A stretch of DNA of 64,000 nt from Streptococcus alactolyticus (GTDB lineage Bacteria > Bacillota > Bacilli > Lactobacillales > Streptococcaceae). Position 1 is the first letter of the stretch. Every line of letters starts with the position of its first letter. A model generated the notes under the pieces. The model worked only from the letters and a program-made list of their open reading frames with translations. It did not search any database and was not told the origin of the DNA. This document shows, piece after piece, positions 43,456 through 52,541 of this stretch. The position numbers were made by a program, and so were the translations under genes. The stretch covers positions 62,001 through 126,000 of the forward strand of contig NZ_JAAXMT010000008.1 of the NCBI RefSeq assembly GCF_012277075.1, written 5' to 3'.

Positions 43456-43620
43456 AAAACGGTGACCAAAGTTAGGTGTATTATTTTAATGCTTAGAGAC
43501 CTAAACTATTCCCCTATTTTAAAAATATTGATTCAGATTTTATGAAATTAAAAAGTAGATATTGTTCAGAAAATCCTTGATATTACGCTGTTTTTAGTCC
43601 AACTGAAATCCATACTTTCC

Positions 43621-43671
43621 AAACCAGGTCTTAAGAAAGCTCGTAAAGCTAGCCAGTTCTCAAAACGTTAA
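43621..43671 (+). repeat. rpsI 3'-end direct repeat DR2
   Basis: Encodes [16 protein letters not shown] plus stop, as in rpsI, but with seven base differences from DR1, all synonymous. Marks the junction of island 1 and island 2. Confidence 0.85.
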
Positions 43672-43698
43672 GAACCAGCTACAATACAGACTTTACAG

Positions 43699-43731
43699 CA
43701 CTTCATGGTTCACACCATGGAGTGTTTTTTT
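43699..43731 (+). terminator. Terminator after DR2, with an integrase-type repeat in its loop
   Basis: CACTTCATGG pairs with CCATGGAGTG (one G-T), loop TTCACA, then a T-run. The loop and right arm contain TTCACACCA (43709-43717). Confidence 0.8.
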
Positions 43732-43780
43732 AGTAATTTTTAGCAAAATTCACACCACTTTTCACACCAAATTCACACCA
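43709..43780 (+). repeat. Cluster of four TTCACACCA repeats, candidate integrase arm sites
   Basis: TTCACACCA at 43709-43717, 43749-43757, 43761-43769 and 43772-43780, ending exactly at the integrase stop codon. The same word occurs at the other end of the island (57409-57417; inverted at 57355-57363) and at the right end of island 3 (63484-63492). Confidence 0.7.
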
Positions 43781-44837
43781 TTACTTTTTAAGGTTACGGT
43801 AGGCGATTTCACCAACAGCCATTGGTATGACATTTGAAGTATTGACATAGGTCTTAGTTGTAAATGTGTCGCTATGCGTTAAAGCCTCTGAAATGGCTTC
43901 TAGTGATGTGCCAGATTGTTTGGCAAGAGTTGCCCCTGTATGACGTAATTTATGAGGTGTAGCGTGTATTAGTTCCTTATGACGGCGTTCGACTGACTTC
44001 ATCTTATTATTAAGATAATCAGCATGTAAGAGACTATTAACGTTTCCTTTTGTGTCAATATAAGTAAAGACATACTGTTCATCAGATTGAATAATATTGA
44101 ATTTTGCTAATTCCAATTTTTGTTGCTTTTTCCAAGCACGGAGTAAATCAGCTAGCTCAATAGGAATATGGAAAGTTGTCTTTTTATTACCCTTAGTTGA
44201 TTTTGGATTTTTATACTTATCCAAGGCTTTCACTAACTGAATTTCTTGTTTCTTTAGGTTAATGTGCTTCCATTGTAAGGCGTAGCTTTCAGATTTTCTA
44301 TCTCCTAAGAAAAAAGTTGTATAGAATAACACATAATCTTTGAATAGAAGTTTGTCGTTTTCTAAATCTTCTTCAAAAGCTGTGAACCATGCTTGTAGTT
44401 CTGATTGTGACAGATACAAATCTTCATCATTTTTAGCCTCTTGTAGTTTGATTTTTTTAGTTGCCTTAATACGGCTAATGGTTCTAGAGAGACGATTAGT
44501 TTCGATATATTCTAATTCCTCAGCCCAATCAAAAATAGAGTTAACATAGCTTCTGATGACTTTGAAGTTGGCATATTCTTCTGCTTTTTGGGTCAATAGG
44601 TTCAAAACAACTTGTTTATTTTGATTGAGAAAATCAATAGAATAATTTCCAAGCAAGGGTAGGATATGTTTTCTAAAGACAATTTCTGTACCGTCAATAG
44701 TAGCTTGTGAAGGTGGTTTTGTGGTAGATGTTGTTTGACCTACTTTATAGGATTCCCACCAAATATTGTGATAAAAATCGGAAAAGAGGATTGTGAAAAG
44801 GCAACACTTTTCTGTACAATTTTTATAAAGTGTTTTT

Positions 44838-45617
44838 CTAAGCGATGAGTCGAATAGCCATTGGTGTTTGGTAATTGAGACTGCCATGAATCCGATGATA
44901 GTTCCACCAATGGACATAATCTCTCGTTTTGGCAGCTAATTCCTCAAGCGTACGGAAACTTTCTTGGTTAATAAATTCGATTTTAAAAGCACAGTAAGTA
45001 CTTTCTGCTACAGCGTTATCGTAAGGACAGCCAGCTTGGCTTAACGAGCGAGTAATATCAAAAGCTTCAAGCATCTCATCAATCAGCTGATTATCAAATT
45101 CCTTGCCACGATCTGAGTGAAATAGATTTACTTTCGTCAGAGCGTAAGGAATACTCTGGATGGCTTGCTTAACCAGTTCTGCTGTCTTATGCCAACCAAC
45201 TGACAATCCTATAATTTCACGATTATAGAGGTCGATAATGAAGCAAACATAAGCCCAGCGGTTCTTGACACGAACATAGGTAAGATCGGTAACGATGGCC
45301 TCTAAGGGATTCTTGGCATCAAACTGACGGTCGAGGTGGTTGGGGATTGGTGCCTCATTTTTTCCCTTGGAATAAGGTTTAAAAGCAGCTTCTTGATAGA
45401 GAGACACTAGATTTAGTCGTTTCATCACGCGGCGAATACGACGGCGTGATACCGTGACCCCTTCTTGCTCCAGCTTTTGCTTGATTTTTCTAGCTCCATA
45501 GCGCTTCTGATTCTCTAAAAAAATCTTCTCAACGGACGCTTCAAGCTCTGACTCAGCAACAAGGTCAGCTGCCTTATAGTAGTAGCTAGACCGAGGTATT
45601 CCTAGCAGGCGACACAT
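44838..45617 (-). CDS. IS3-family transposase OrfB (copy A)
   Basis: 259 residues from the ATG, with the DDE integrase core: the first Asp in VTDLTYVR, the second in FHSDRGKEFDN and the Glu in NAVAESTYCAFKIE. The N-terminal HTH_21 segment (YGARKIKQKLEQEGVTVSRRRIRRVMKR) is present. In the element it is probably made as a fusion to OrfA by -1 frameshifting at the AAAAAGGG run at the end of orfA. Identical to the copy at 56092-56871. Confidence 0.9.
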   Translation of the reverse strand: MCRLLGIPRSSYYYKAADLVAESELEASVEKIFLENQKRYGARKIKQKLEQEGVTVSRRRIRRVMKRLNLVSLYQEAAFKPYSKGKNEAPIPNHLDRQFDAKNPLEAIVTDLTYVRVKNRWAYVCFIIDLYNREIIGLSVGWHKTAELVKQAIQSIPYALTKVNLFHSDRGKEFDNQLIDEMLEAFDITRSLSQAGCPYDNAVAESTYCAFKIEFINQESFRTLEELAAKTRDYVHWWNYHRIHGSLNYQTPMAIRLIA

Positions 45618-45652
45618 AGCTGAAACACTGTATTTATCCTTGTTAGCAGTGA

Positions 45653-45943
45653 TTACTTCCCTTTTTGTGCCATAATCACCGCTGCTTGCTTTAGGATGTC
45701 TACCTGCATTTCCAATTCTTTGTTTCGTTTTCTAAGGGCAATCAGTTCACGTTGTTCATCTGTCAGATTATCAACCGACTTAAACGATCCAGTCGTTCTT
45801 GCTTGTTTTACCCACTTATCAAAAGTAGATGGGGTTAAGTCATATTCTTGAATGAGTTCACTGCGTTTTCTTCCTGCTTGGTGAAGATCAACAATTTGTT
45901 GCTTAAAATCATCCGTAAAGTGACGACGTGGTTTTCTAGACAT
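45653..45943 (-). CDS. IS3-family transposase OrfA (copy A)
   Basis: 96 residues: a helix-turn-helix (HFTDDFKQQIVDLHQAGRKRSELIQEYDLTPSTFDKWVKQ) and a C-terminal leucine-zipper-like helix (LIALRKRNKELEMQVDILKQAAVIMAQKGK) used for dimerisation. Identical to 55766-56056. AAAGGAGAAAATT precedes the ATG. Confidence 0.9.
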   Translation of the reverse strand: MSRKPRRHFTDDFKQQIVDLHQAGRKRSELIQEYDLTPSTFDKWVKQARTTGSFKSVDNLTDEQRELIALRKRNKELEMQVDILKQAAVIMAQKGK

Positions 45944-46078
45944 AATTTTCTCCTTTATTGGTTCAAGTGTAGAACACTTTATAAATTCTGTCTAGTTTAG
46001 TGTAACCTATTCAGTTTCTCTGCTCGTAAAAGCCTAGAACCTTTTGATAAATCGCAATAGTAAAAAGCCTTGGTTTCA

Positions 46079-47486
46079 GGCTCTTTGTCAACTGTAGTGG
46101 GTTGACTTATAATTACATGCGAGAGAGGACTTTGGTCCTCTCTTTCTTGATGTTCAAAGTGATAAGTATTTTTGTTTTGAAGTTGTCGAAATTTCGAAAA
46201 CCAAATGCTTGTCGTTTGATGTCTTTAATGAGTTTGTTAGTGGCTTCAAGTCTAGCGTTAGAAAACGGTAATTCTAAAGCATTGGTGATGTGGTCTTTGT
46301 ATCTGATGAAGGTCTGGAAAACCTTCATAAACGCTGGATTGACAAACTTTTTATGTTCTTGAATGAGGGAAAAAAAGTGGTCGTCATGCTTTTCTTGAAA
46401 ATGATATAGGAGAAGTTGATAGAGCTTATAGTGGTCTTTGAAATCATTTGAGAAAGTCAAAGCTTTTTCGATGATTTCTTTAGGTGTTCTTGTTTCCCTA
46501 AGAGTTCTAGAATAAAACTGTTTTTGAGATAGTCTACGACTGTCCTTATGTAAGATTCTCCAGTGATTCTTCATAATCCGATAGGGCAGCTCGTGCTTAT
46601 CAAACTGTTTCATGATAGCGATTCTAGTGGCCATCATGGCCCGATTAAGGTGCTGGATAATGTGGAAGCGATCGAGGACGATTTTTTCATTTGGAAAGAG
46701 TTGTTTAATGATGGGGATGTAAGCTCCGGACATATCGCAAGTAACGACTTTGACGGCCTCTCTAGCTTGCCTAGAGTATTGGTAGAAATAGTTTTTGATC
46801 GTCGTTTGGCGATTATTTTCCAAGATTGTGATGATTTTTCTAGTCTGATAATCTTGGGCAATGAAGGCCAGTTTTCCTTTGTTTCTTGAAAATTCGTCCC
46901 AAGACAAGACCTCTGGTAAGCTGTTATAGTTCTCTTTGAAAGTGAACTGGACTAGTTTTCTTTGCACGGTTGAGACAGAAACATGAACTAAATCAGCGAT
47001 AGCAGAATTGGTCATACTTTTGGTATGGGACTCGGTAATTTTTTTCCAAATGGGCTCAGAGATTTGATGATTTTTCTTAACTAGTGGGGTTTCAGAGACA
47101 GTCACCCGTTTACAGGCTTTGCACTGGAAGCGCCTCTTTTTGAGTAGGAGTACCGTAGGCATAAAGGCAGTGTCTGGGATAGGGATTTTAGAAGGCTTTT
47201 GAAAGTCGTACTTGATCATAGTCCCTTGACAATGGGGGCATAAAGGGGCAGTATAATCTAGTTTAGCGTAGATTTCACGGTGGCTGCCACAATCAAGAGC
47301 CTTTTGAATGGTAATATTATTGTCTTTAATTCCGATGAGATCTGTGGTATTATTAATCTGTTCCATAAGTCACTTTCTAATGAGTTGTTTTGTCGCTTCT
47401 TATTATAAGTCTTATGGGACTTTTTTTACTCAAAAAAGCCCTATAATCTCAAAAGTGGCATTACCCACTACAGAAATTATAGAGCC
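46079..47486 (-). mobile_element. ISL3-family insertion sequence (1408 bp)
   Basis: Terminal inverted repeats GGCTCTTTGTCAACTGTAGTGGG and GGCTCTATAATTTCTGTAGTGGG (as read inward from each end) enclose one transposase gene. The 8 bases on either side do not match, so no target duplication remains. It removes the N-terminus of the island integrase and abuts the promoter of the sucrose regulator. Confidence 0.85.
46113..47366 (-). CDS. ISL3-family transposase (IS1167/IS1193-like)
   Basis: 417 residues: N-terminal zinc-finger region (APLCPHCQGTMIKYD...RRFQCKACKR), helix-turn-helix (TNSAIADLVHVSVSTVQRKL) and the DDE domain (LSWDEFSR, VTCDMSGAYIPIIKQLFPNEKIVLDRFHI, ARLEATNKLIKDIKRQAFGFRNFDNF). Complete and apparently intact. 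Confidence 0.9.
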   Translation of the reverse strand: MEQINNTTDLIGIKDNNITIQKALDCGSHREIYAKLDYTAPLCPHCQGTMIKYDFQKPSKIPIPDTAFMPTVLLLKKRRFQCKACKRVTVSETPLVKKNHQISEPIWKKITESHTKSMTNSAIADLVHVSVSTVQRKLVQFTFKENYNSLPEVLSWDEFSRNKGKLAFIAQDYQTRKIITILENNRQTTIKNYFYQYSRQAREAVKVVTCDMSGAYIPIIKQLFPNEKIVLDRFHIIQHLNRAMMATRIAIMKQFDKHELPYRIMKNHWRILHKDSRRLSQKQFYSRTLRETRTPKEIIEKALTFSNDFKDHYKLYQLLLYHFQEKHDDHFFSLIQEHKKFVNPAFMKVFQTFIRYKDHITNALELPFSNARLEATNKLIKDIKRQAFGFRNFDNFKTKILITLNIKKERTKVLSRM

Positions 47487-47554
47487 AATTATATTAGGAT
47501 TACAATAATGAGTGAAACTATTTAAAAAATAATGTATATTCTGGGGGGATTTTT

Positions 47555-48517
47555 ATGTCAAAACCAAAACTGGAGGATGTAGCTCATCTGGCGGGTGTTT
47601 CTAAAACAACTGTATCGCGTGTATTAAATAACAGAGGATCTTTGAGTGAGAAAACTAAGCGCAAAGTTTTTGATGCTATGGAGGAGTTGAATTATTATCC
47701 AAATGAAGTTGCTAGATCTTTGTTTGGTTCTAAAACACATCTTATCGGCCTTTTGTTTCCTACGACTGCCAATCCTTTCTTTGGTGAATTAATTTATTGT
47801 TTGGAGACAACTCTATCTAAATTAGGATATAAGGTATTGCTTTGTAATACTAATAATAATCGTGAAAAGGAAATTGCCTATCTCAAGATGCTTCTTAGTA
47901 ATCAAGTCGATGGCATTATTGTGTGCGGAAATAATCAACATATTGATTTGTATAAGGATATGACTGCTCCTGTCGTTTCTTTTGATTGGAATGTTTCAGA
48001 AAAAATTCCGACTATCCAAAGTGATAACCTAAATGGGGCTAAGATGGCAACGCGTTATTTATTGGATAAGGGGTATCGTCAAGTTTTTCACGTACATTCT
48101 CCACAGTTCGAACAATCACCAAGCTCTTTAAATCGTAAATGTGGATATGAGCTTGCTATGAAAGAAGCAGGTATGTCTACTTTGTATTTTGAGTTAGATT
48201 TTGATTTAGATTTTAGGGAAAAACGTCAGAGACTAGAAACTTTTTTAGCATCTAATGAGATAGAGGGTATCTTTGCGACTGATGATGTGACTGCTTTAAT
48301 GATTAGAGATATCTGCAATCATAGTCAAAAAGATATAGATATTGTGGGTTATGATGGAACAAGGCTGATTCGAGGACTTTATCCTGATTTCGTTACAGTA
48401 GTTCAGCCAATTGAGGATTTATCAAAGGTTTTAATTACCACTTTGGAAAAATTAATCGATGGTGAAGAACTATCAGAAGATGAGATGGAAATTATTTTAC
48501 CGGTTCATTTGAGTTAA
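47555..48517 (+). CDS. LacI-family sucrose-operon repressor (ScrR/SusR-like)
   Basis: 320 residues: helix-turn-helix KLEDVAHLAGVSKTTVSRVLNNRG (residues 5-28) and a sugar-sensing domain. It is read in the same direction as, and 145 bases ahead of, a GH32 gene. Perfect or near-perfect LacI-type palindromes with a CCGG or CCGA centre lie at 48561 and 50096, so it likely represses both transcription units in the absence of sucrose or a fructose ester. Its start follows CTGGGGGGATTTTT, a G-rich but acceptable ribosome-binding site. Confidence 0.85.
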   Translation: MSKPKLEDVAHLAGVSKTTVSRVLNNRGSLSEKTKRKVFDAMEELNYYPNEVARSLFGSKTHLIGLLFPTTANPFFGELIYCLETTLSKLGYKVLLCNTNNNREKEIAYLKMLLSNQVDGIIVCGNNQHIDLYKDMTAPVVSFDWNVSEKIPTIQSDNLNGAKMATRYLLDKGYRQVFHVHSPQFEQSPSSLNRKCGYELAMKEAGMSTLYFELDFDLDFREKRQRLETFLASNEIEGIFATDDVTALMIRDICNHSQKDIDIVGYDGTRLIRGLYPDFVTVVQPIEDLSKVLITTLEKLIDGEELSEDEMEIILPVHLS

Positions 48518-48560
48518 TTTAGTAAAGAGTATTAAGGAGGTGAAAATCTCAAAAAATATT

Positions 48561-48578
48561 TTGTCAACCGGTTGACAA
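48561..48578. promoter_or_regulatory. Operator O1: perfect 18-bp LacI-type palindrome
   Basis: TTGTCAACCGGTTGACAA, fully symmetric with the central CG typical of LacI/ScrR operators. Its right half doubles as the -35 TTGACA (48572-48577), which has a 17-base spacer to TAGAAT (48595-48600). Confidence 0.85.
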
Positions 48579-48600
48579 TTTGGTAGATTAGCAGTAGAAT
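48572..48600 (+). promoter_or_regulatory. Promoter of the GH32 hydrolase gene
   Basis: TTGACA-N17-TAGAAT, with the -35 embedded in operator O1. A repressor at O1 would exclude RNA polymerase. Confidence 0.8.
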
Positions 48601-48662
48601 ATAGTCAAAAGAAAGCGTTATCAAAAACTTTCTTTGCAACACTCGGAAAATGGAGGAGTGAT

Positions 48663-50081
48663 ATGAAACAAGATCCAAATCAATTTGTGGAGCAAGAGGC
48701 TAACAAAATAGAGCGACGCTTTAAGCCCCATTATCATATTAGTGCAGAGTCCGGTTGGCTTAATGACCCCAATGGCTTGGTTTACTTCAAGGGAGAATAT
48801 CATGTGTTCTTTCAACATCATCCTTATAGTGCTAAGTGGGGACCTATGCACTGGGGGCATGTTAAGAGTAAGGATCTGGTGCACTGGGAACGTTGTCCGA
48901 TTGCTTTAGAGCCTGGCAATGACTATGATAAAAATGGTTGCTTTTCAGGAAGTGCTATTGTACACGAGGATAAGCTTTATCTGATTTATACAGGGCATGT
49001 TTATACCATTGGAGAAAACGAGCCAGATATTTTTACAGAAAATCAAAATATCGCTATTAGTAGCGATGGGGTTCACTTTGAAAAATACCAAGGTAATCCA
49101 GTAATTGCTGCACCTCCAAGTGATTCAGCTCATCATTTTCGAGATCCAAAAGTGTGGAAAGAAGATGACACTTTCTATATGATTTTAGGGAATGCAACTC
49201 CTGATGAGCATGGGAGAGTCATCTTGTATCAATCTGATAACCTACTTGACTGGGAATATGTAGGGGTTCTAAATGATACTAAACCACTAGGGTTCATGTG
49301 GGAATGTCCGGATTTCTTTCCTCTTGATGATCAGTATGTTTTGAGTTTTTCCCCTATGGGATTGAAGCAATCAGGAGATAGATTTGCTAATATTTTCCAA
49401 ACAGGCTATATGATTGGCAGCTATGACAAAGATGAGCATCATCTTCAGGCAGGTCAATTTTATGAAATGGATCATGGTCATGATTTTTATGCCTTGCAAA
49501 CTTTTGAAGATGATAAGCATAGACGGATTGCTGTAGCGTGGTTGGATATGTGGGAGACTCCCTTTTATGAGGAGGCTGATGGTTGGTCAGGAATGCTGAC
49601 ATTACCAAGAGAACTAAGTATTGGTCCTGATGGTAAGATTTGGCAAAGTCCTGTAGCAGAACTTGAGAATCTGAGACTAGAAGAAATTACTCATATTCAG
49701 GAACACCTAAATTCAAAAGAAGTTTCTCTTGATACCCACCAGGCTGAGGTGTTGCTAAAGATGGGAAAAACAGGTAACCATCAAAGCATCAAGATTACAG
49801 ATCAAGAAGATTTAGAGCTATCTTTGGATTTTGATCATAATAACAATAAGGTAGCTCTCATTCGAAATGGTCAAGTAAGACGAACCAATTTAGAGATTGA
49901 AGACACTATCGAAGTTAGGGTGTTCTTAGATTCATCATCTGTTGAAATCTTTTTACAAGGTGGTCAAGTAACTTTTAGTAGCCGTATTTTTCCGGTGGGA
50001 AATCTTAAATTGACTTTTGAGAATCGAGAATTAACAGATACAGACTGTGTAGTTTACCAATTAGATCAAGTTATTCATTAA
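48663..50081 (+). CDS. GH32 sucrose(-6-phosphate) hydrolase / beta-fructosidase
   Basis: 472 residues, no signal peptide, so cytoplasmic. The GH32 triad is present: the nucleophile Asp in WLNDPNG (about residues 32-38), the RDP motif FRDPKVW (about 160-166) and the acid/base Glu in WECPDFF (about 213-219). A C-terminal beta-sandwich follows. It could cleave sucrose, sucrose 6-phosphate or fructo-oligosaccharides. As the neighbouring importer is ABC-type and does not phosphorylate its cargo, free sucrose or short fructans are plausible substrates. Confidence 0.88.
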   Translation: MKQDPNQFVEQEANKIERRFKPHYHISAESGWLNDPNGLVYFKGEYHVFFQHHPYSAKWGPMHWGHVKSKDLVHWERCPIALEPGNDYDKNGCFSGSAIVHEDKLYLIYTGHVYTIGENEPDIFTENQNIAISSDGVHFEKYQGNPVIAAPPSDSAHHFRDPKVWKEDDTFYMILGNATPDEHGRVILYQSDNLLDWEYVGVLNDTKPLGFMWECPDFFPLDDQYVLSFSPMGLKQSGDRFANIFQTGYMIGSYDKDEHHLQAGQFYEMDHGHDFYALQTFEDDKHRRIAVAWLDMWETPFYEEADGWSGMLTLPRELSIGPDGKIWQSPVAELENLRLEEITHIQEHLNSKEVSLDTHQAEVLLKMGKTGNHQSIKITDQEDLELSLDFDHNNNKVALIRNGQVRRTNLEIEDTIEVRVFLDSSSVEIFLQGGQVTFSSRIFPVGNLKLTFENRELTDTDCVVYQLDQVIH

Positions 50082-50095
50082 TTTTTTAAAATAAA

Positions 50096-50113
50096 TTGTC
50101 AACCGATTGATAA
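50096..50113. promoter_or_regulatory. Operator O2: imperfect copy of the LacI-type palindrome
   Basis: TTGTCAACCGATTGATAA, 16 of 18 bases identical to O1, between the GH32 gene and the fructokinase gene, 14 bases before the kinase start. It suggests a second control point or DNA looping with O1, 1.5 kb upstream. Confidence 0.7.
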
Positions 50114-50127
50114 TAAAGAAGGATATT

Positions 50128-51063
50128 ATGAAAACATTAGACAAAAAACTTCCATTAAATACTCATGATATAGATGTTTTGACTGTTGGAGAGGTTTTGA
50201 TTGATATGATTGAGCTTGACGGTGCTTACCATCCATTTTTTGGAGGATCTCCAGCCAATATTGCTATGAATATCAAAGCTTTAGGGGGACGCTCAGCTTT
50301 AGTAGCTGCTGTTGGTCGTGATAGACTAGGCGATTTTCTCAAGAAAACAATCGACGAAAGAGGTCTTAAAGATGGCCTAATTCAAGAAAAAAATGCCTCA
50401 ACGAGTATGGTTTTGGTGAATAAGACTCAAGGAACTCCGCTACCGATTTTTTATCGTGGGGCAGATTTTCAAATAGACTACACAGATGAGTTGAAAAACT
50501 TGGTTTCCAACAGTAAAATTCTTCATTTTTCATCTTGGCCTATTTCTCAACCACATTCTCGTGCAACTATTGAAAAGATGATTCAACAGGCTAAGCAAGA
50601 AGGTATCTTGGTTTCATTTGATCCTAATTATCATCCAGATATCTGGGAAGAAGGACATGACGGTATTGCTTATATTAAACAGTTGTTGAAAGATATTGAT
50701 ATCATCAAACCATCTGAAGATGATGCTGAGCGTATTTTTGGTCCCGACACAGTCGATAATCAGTTGCAAAAATTCTTGGATTTAGGTGCCAAATTAGTTG
50801 TGATGACTCTAGGTAAGGATGGCTTAGTTGTTGCTACTAAAGATCAACGACTTAAGAAAGCTAGTCTAGCTACGAAGGTGGTTGATGCGACTGGTGCTGG
50901 TGATGCCTTTTGGTCAGGTTTTTACACTAGTTTATGTAAGGGGCATAAGATAGAGGATGCTGTTGATGATGGTAGTCGTACATCTGCTTATAAATTAAGA
51001 TATGTGGGAGCGGTAGTAGATCTACCGAAATTAGAGTCATTGGAGGATGCTTTAAATGGTTAA
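50128..51063 (+). CDS. Fructokinase-type PfkB-family sugar kinase
   Basis: 311 residues. The N-terminal PfkB pattern FFGGSPANIAMNIKALGGRSALVAAVGRD (about 41-69) and the C-terminal signature with catalytic Asp DATGAGDAFWSGF (about 257-269) are intact. It phosphorylates fructose freed by the phosphorylase and hydrolase to fructose 6-phosphate. Start 50128 follows AAGAAGGA; an in-frame ATG at 50107 lies inside operator O2. It overlaps the following gtfA-like gene by 8 bases. Confidence 0.85.
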   Translation: MKTLDKKLPLNTHDIDVLTVGEVLIDMIELDGAYHPFFGGSPANIAMNIKALGGRSALVAAVGRDRLGDFLKKTIDERGLKDGLIQEKNASTSMVLVNKTQGTPLPIFYRGADFQIDYTDELKNLVSNSKILHFSSWPISQPHSRATIEKMIQQAKQEGILVSFDPNYHPDIWEEGHDGIAYIKQLLKDIDIIKPSEDDAERIFGPDTVDNQLQKFLDLGAKLVVMTLGKDGLVVATKDQRLKKASLATKVVDATGAGDAFWSGFYTSLCKGHKIEDAVDDGSRTSAYKLRYVGAVVDLPKLESLEDALNG

Positions 51064-52519
51064 AAATAAGGTACAGCTGATTACTTATCCAGATTCATTG
51101 GGCGGTGATTTAAAGGCGTTGAAACATCATTTGGATACCTATTTTCCAAAGGTCTTTGAAGGGGGCATTCATATCTTACCGCCTTATCCATCTTCTGGTG
51201 ATAGAGGGTTTGCTCCACTAACTTATTTTGAAATTGATCCTAAGTTTGGAGATTGGTCAGATATTAAGGATTTAGCTGAAGATTATGATTTGTTACTTGA
51301 TATCATGGTGAATCATATTTCACAACAGTCCCCTTATTTCCAAGATTTTTTGAAAAATGGGCGTGATTCTCAGTATGCTGATTATTTCTTAACACTTGAA
51401 AAAATCTGGAAGGATGGTCAACCTGTTCAATCTGATATTGATCAAATGTTTCTTCGTCGTGAACAACCTTATTCTGAATTTGTGATTGAAAAGACGGGTG
51501 AGGTTGAAAAGGTTTGGACTACTTTTGGAAAAACGACACCTTCAGAGCAGATTGACTTAGATGTGCATTCGGAGCAGGTTAAGCAATTATTTATAGATAT
51601 TTTTAAACATTTCCATGAAAATGGGATTAAGATTGTTCGCTTGGATGCGGTGGGCTACGTGTTGAAGAAATTAGGAACATCTTGTTTCTTTGTTGAACCG
51701 GATATTTATGAATTTTTAGACTGGATTATGGCTGTTGCGGAGTCTTATGAGATTGAGTTGTTACCAGAGGTACATTCGCATTATTCTATTCAATACCGAC
51801 TAGCTGAGCATGGTTGCTGGATTTATGATTTTATTTTACCTTATCGAATTTTTGAAGCTTTGAGTAGAGAAAATGGAGAAGCACTAGCGCACTATCTCCA
51901 AACTAGACCACATAAGCAGTTTACGATGTTAGATTGTCATGATGGTTTACCGGTTAAACCTGATTTAGATGGTCTTATCGATAGTAAAGAAGCGCGTGAA
52001 TTAGTTGATTTGTCACTTGAACGTGGAGCTAATTTGAGTTTGATCCTTTCAGAGGAGCATAAAGATGCAGATGGATTTGATGTTCATCAAATTCGCTCTA
52101 CTATCTATTCTTTATTTGGGGAGGATGATGACACTTATCTGGCTGCTAGAGCCTTACAACTCTTTGCTCCTGGTATTCCTCAGATTTACTATGTGGGATT
52201 GTTAGCAGGAAAAAATGATAATGAGGCTGTGGAAAAAACAGGTGAAGGTCGTGAAATAAATCGTCACAATTTTGATGAAGCAGAGATTTCACAAGCTGCT
52301 GAAAGTTCTGTAGTTAAGCGCTTAGTAAAATTAATCCAATTTAGAAATACTTATGCTGCCTTTGATGGTGAATTTTCAGTAGATGGTTCACAAAATAATA
52401 TTTTGGAACTAAGTTGGAAAAAAGACGATGTCGCTTGTAGATTAAGCGTTGACCTAGTTCATAAGACTTCTAGAGTAACTTACCTAGATGGTAATAAAGA
52501 AGCAAGCTTTGATATTTAA
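51056..52519 (+). CDS. Second GH13_18 phosphorylase (sucrose or sucrose 6'-phosphate phosphorylase)
   Basis: 487 residues, paralogous to gtfA at 2199. The triad is intact: nucleophile Asp in RLDAVGY (about residue 196), acid/base Glu in LLPEVHSHY (about 238) and Asp in DCHDG (about 293). The acceptor-site loop differs: FDVHQIRSTIY here against [11 protein letters not shown] in the first copy, and the insertion between FLRREQPYSEF and WTTFGKTTPSEQIDLD is also distinct. A Tyr-to-His change at this loop is associated with sucrose 6'-phosphate phosphorylases, so the acceptor may be fructose 6-phosphate rather than fructose. It starts inside the kinase gene, so the two are translationally coupled. 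Confidence 0.85.
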   Translation: MVKNKVQLITYPDSLGGDLKALKHHLDTYFPKVFEGGIHILPPYPSSGDRGFAPLTYFEIDPKFGDWSDIKDLAEDYDLLLDIMVNHISQQSPYFQDFLKNGRDSQYADYFLTLEKIWKDGQPVQSDIDQMFLRREQPYSEFVIEKTGEVEKVWTTFGKTTPSEQIDLDVHSEQVKQLFIDIFKHFHENGIKIVRLDAVGYVLKKLGTSCFFVEPDIYEFLDWIMAVAESYEIELLPEVHSHYSIQYRLAEHGCWIYDFILPYRIFEALSRENGEALAHYLQTRPHKQFTMLDCHDGLPVKPDLDGLIDSKEARELVDLSLERGANLSLILSEEHKDADGFDVHQIRSTIYSLFGEDDDTYLAARALQLFAPGIPQIYYVGLLAGKNDNEAVEKTGEGREINRHNFDEAEISQAAESSVVKRLVKLIQFRNTYAAFDGEFSVDGSQNNILELSWKKDDVACRLSVDLVHKTSRVTYLDGNKEASFDI

Positions 52520-52541
52520 GTTCTGGAAAGGATGTAACCTT

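Larger units (their letters stand above)
44794..46013 (-). mobile_element. IS3-family insertion sequence, copy A (1220 bp)
   Basis: Ends TGAAAAGG...CCTATTCA as printed, i.e. TGAATAGGTTACAC...GTGTTGCCTTTTCA in its own orientation. Imperfect terminal inverted repeats of about 26-36 bp. Contains orfA and orfB. An apparently identical copy in the opposite orientation is at 55696-56915. I found no convincing target duplication. Confidence 0.9.
43781..46076 (-). pseudogene. Tyrosine integrase of island 2, interrupted by an IS3 element
   Basis: The C-terminal part (43781-44793) encodes a phage-type tyrosine recombinase: SAM-like domain, catalytic Arg in FLGDRKSESYALQWKHI, box II HKLRHTGATLAKQSG and the Tyr in TTKTYVNTS. 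At 44794 it is cut by a 1220-bp IS. The sense resumes on the far side (46014-46076, minus strand: ETKAFYYCDLSKGSRLLRAEK) in frame, reading ...RAEKPILFSDFYHNIWWESYK across the removed IS. The true N-terminus is then lost at an ISL3 element (46079). The integrase ends beside DR2, as usual for site-specific islands. Confidence 0.85.
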
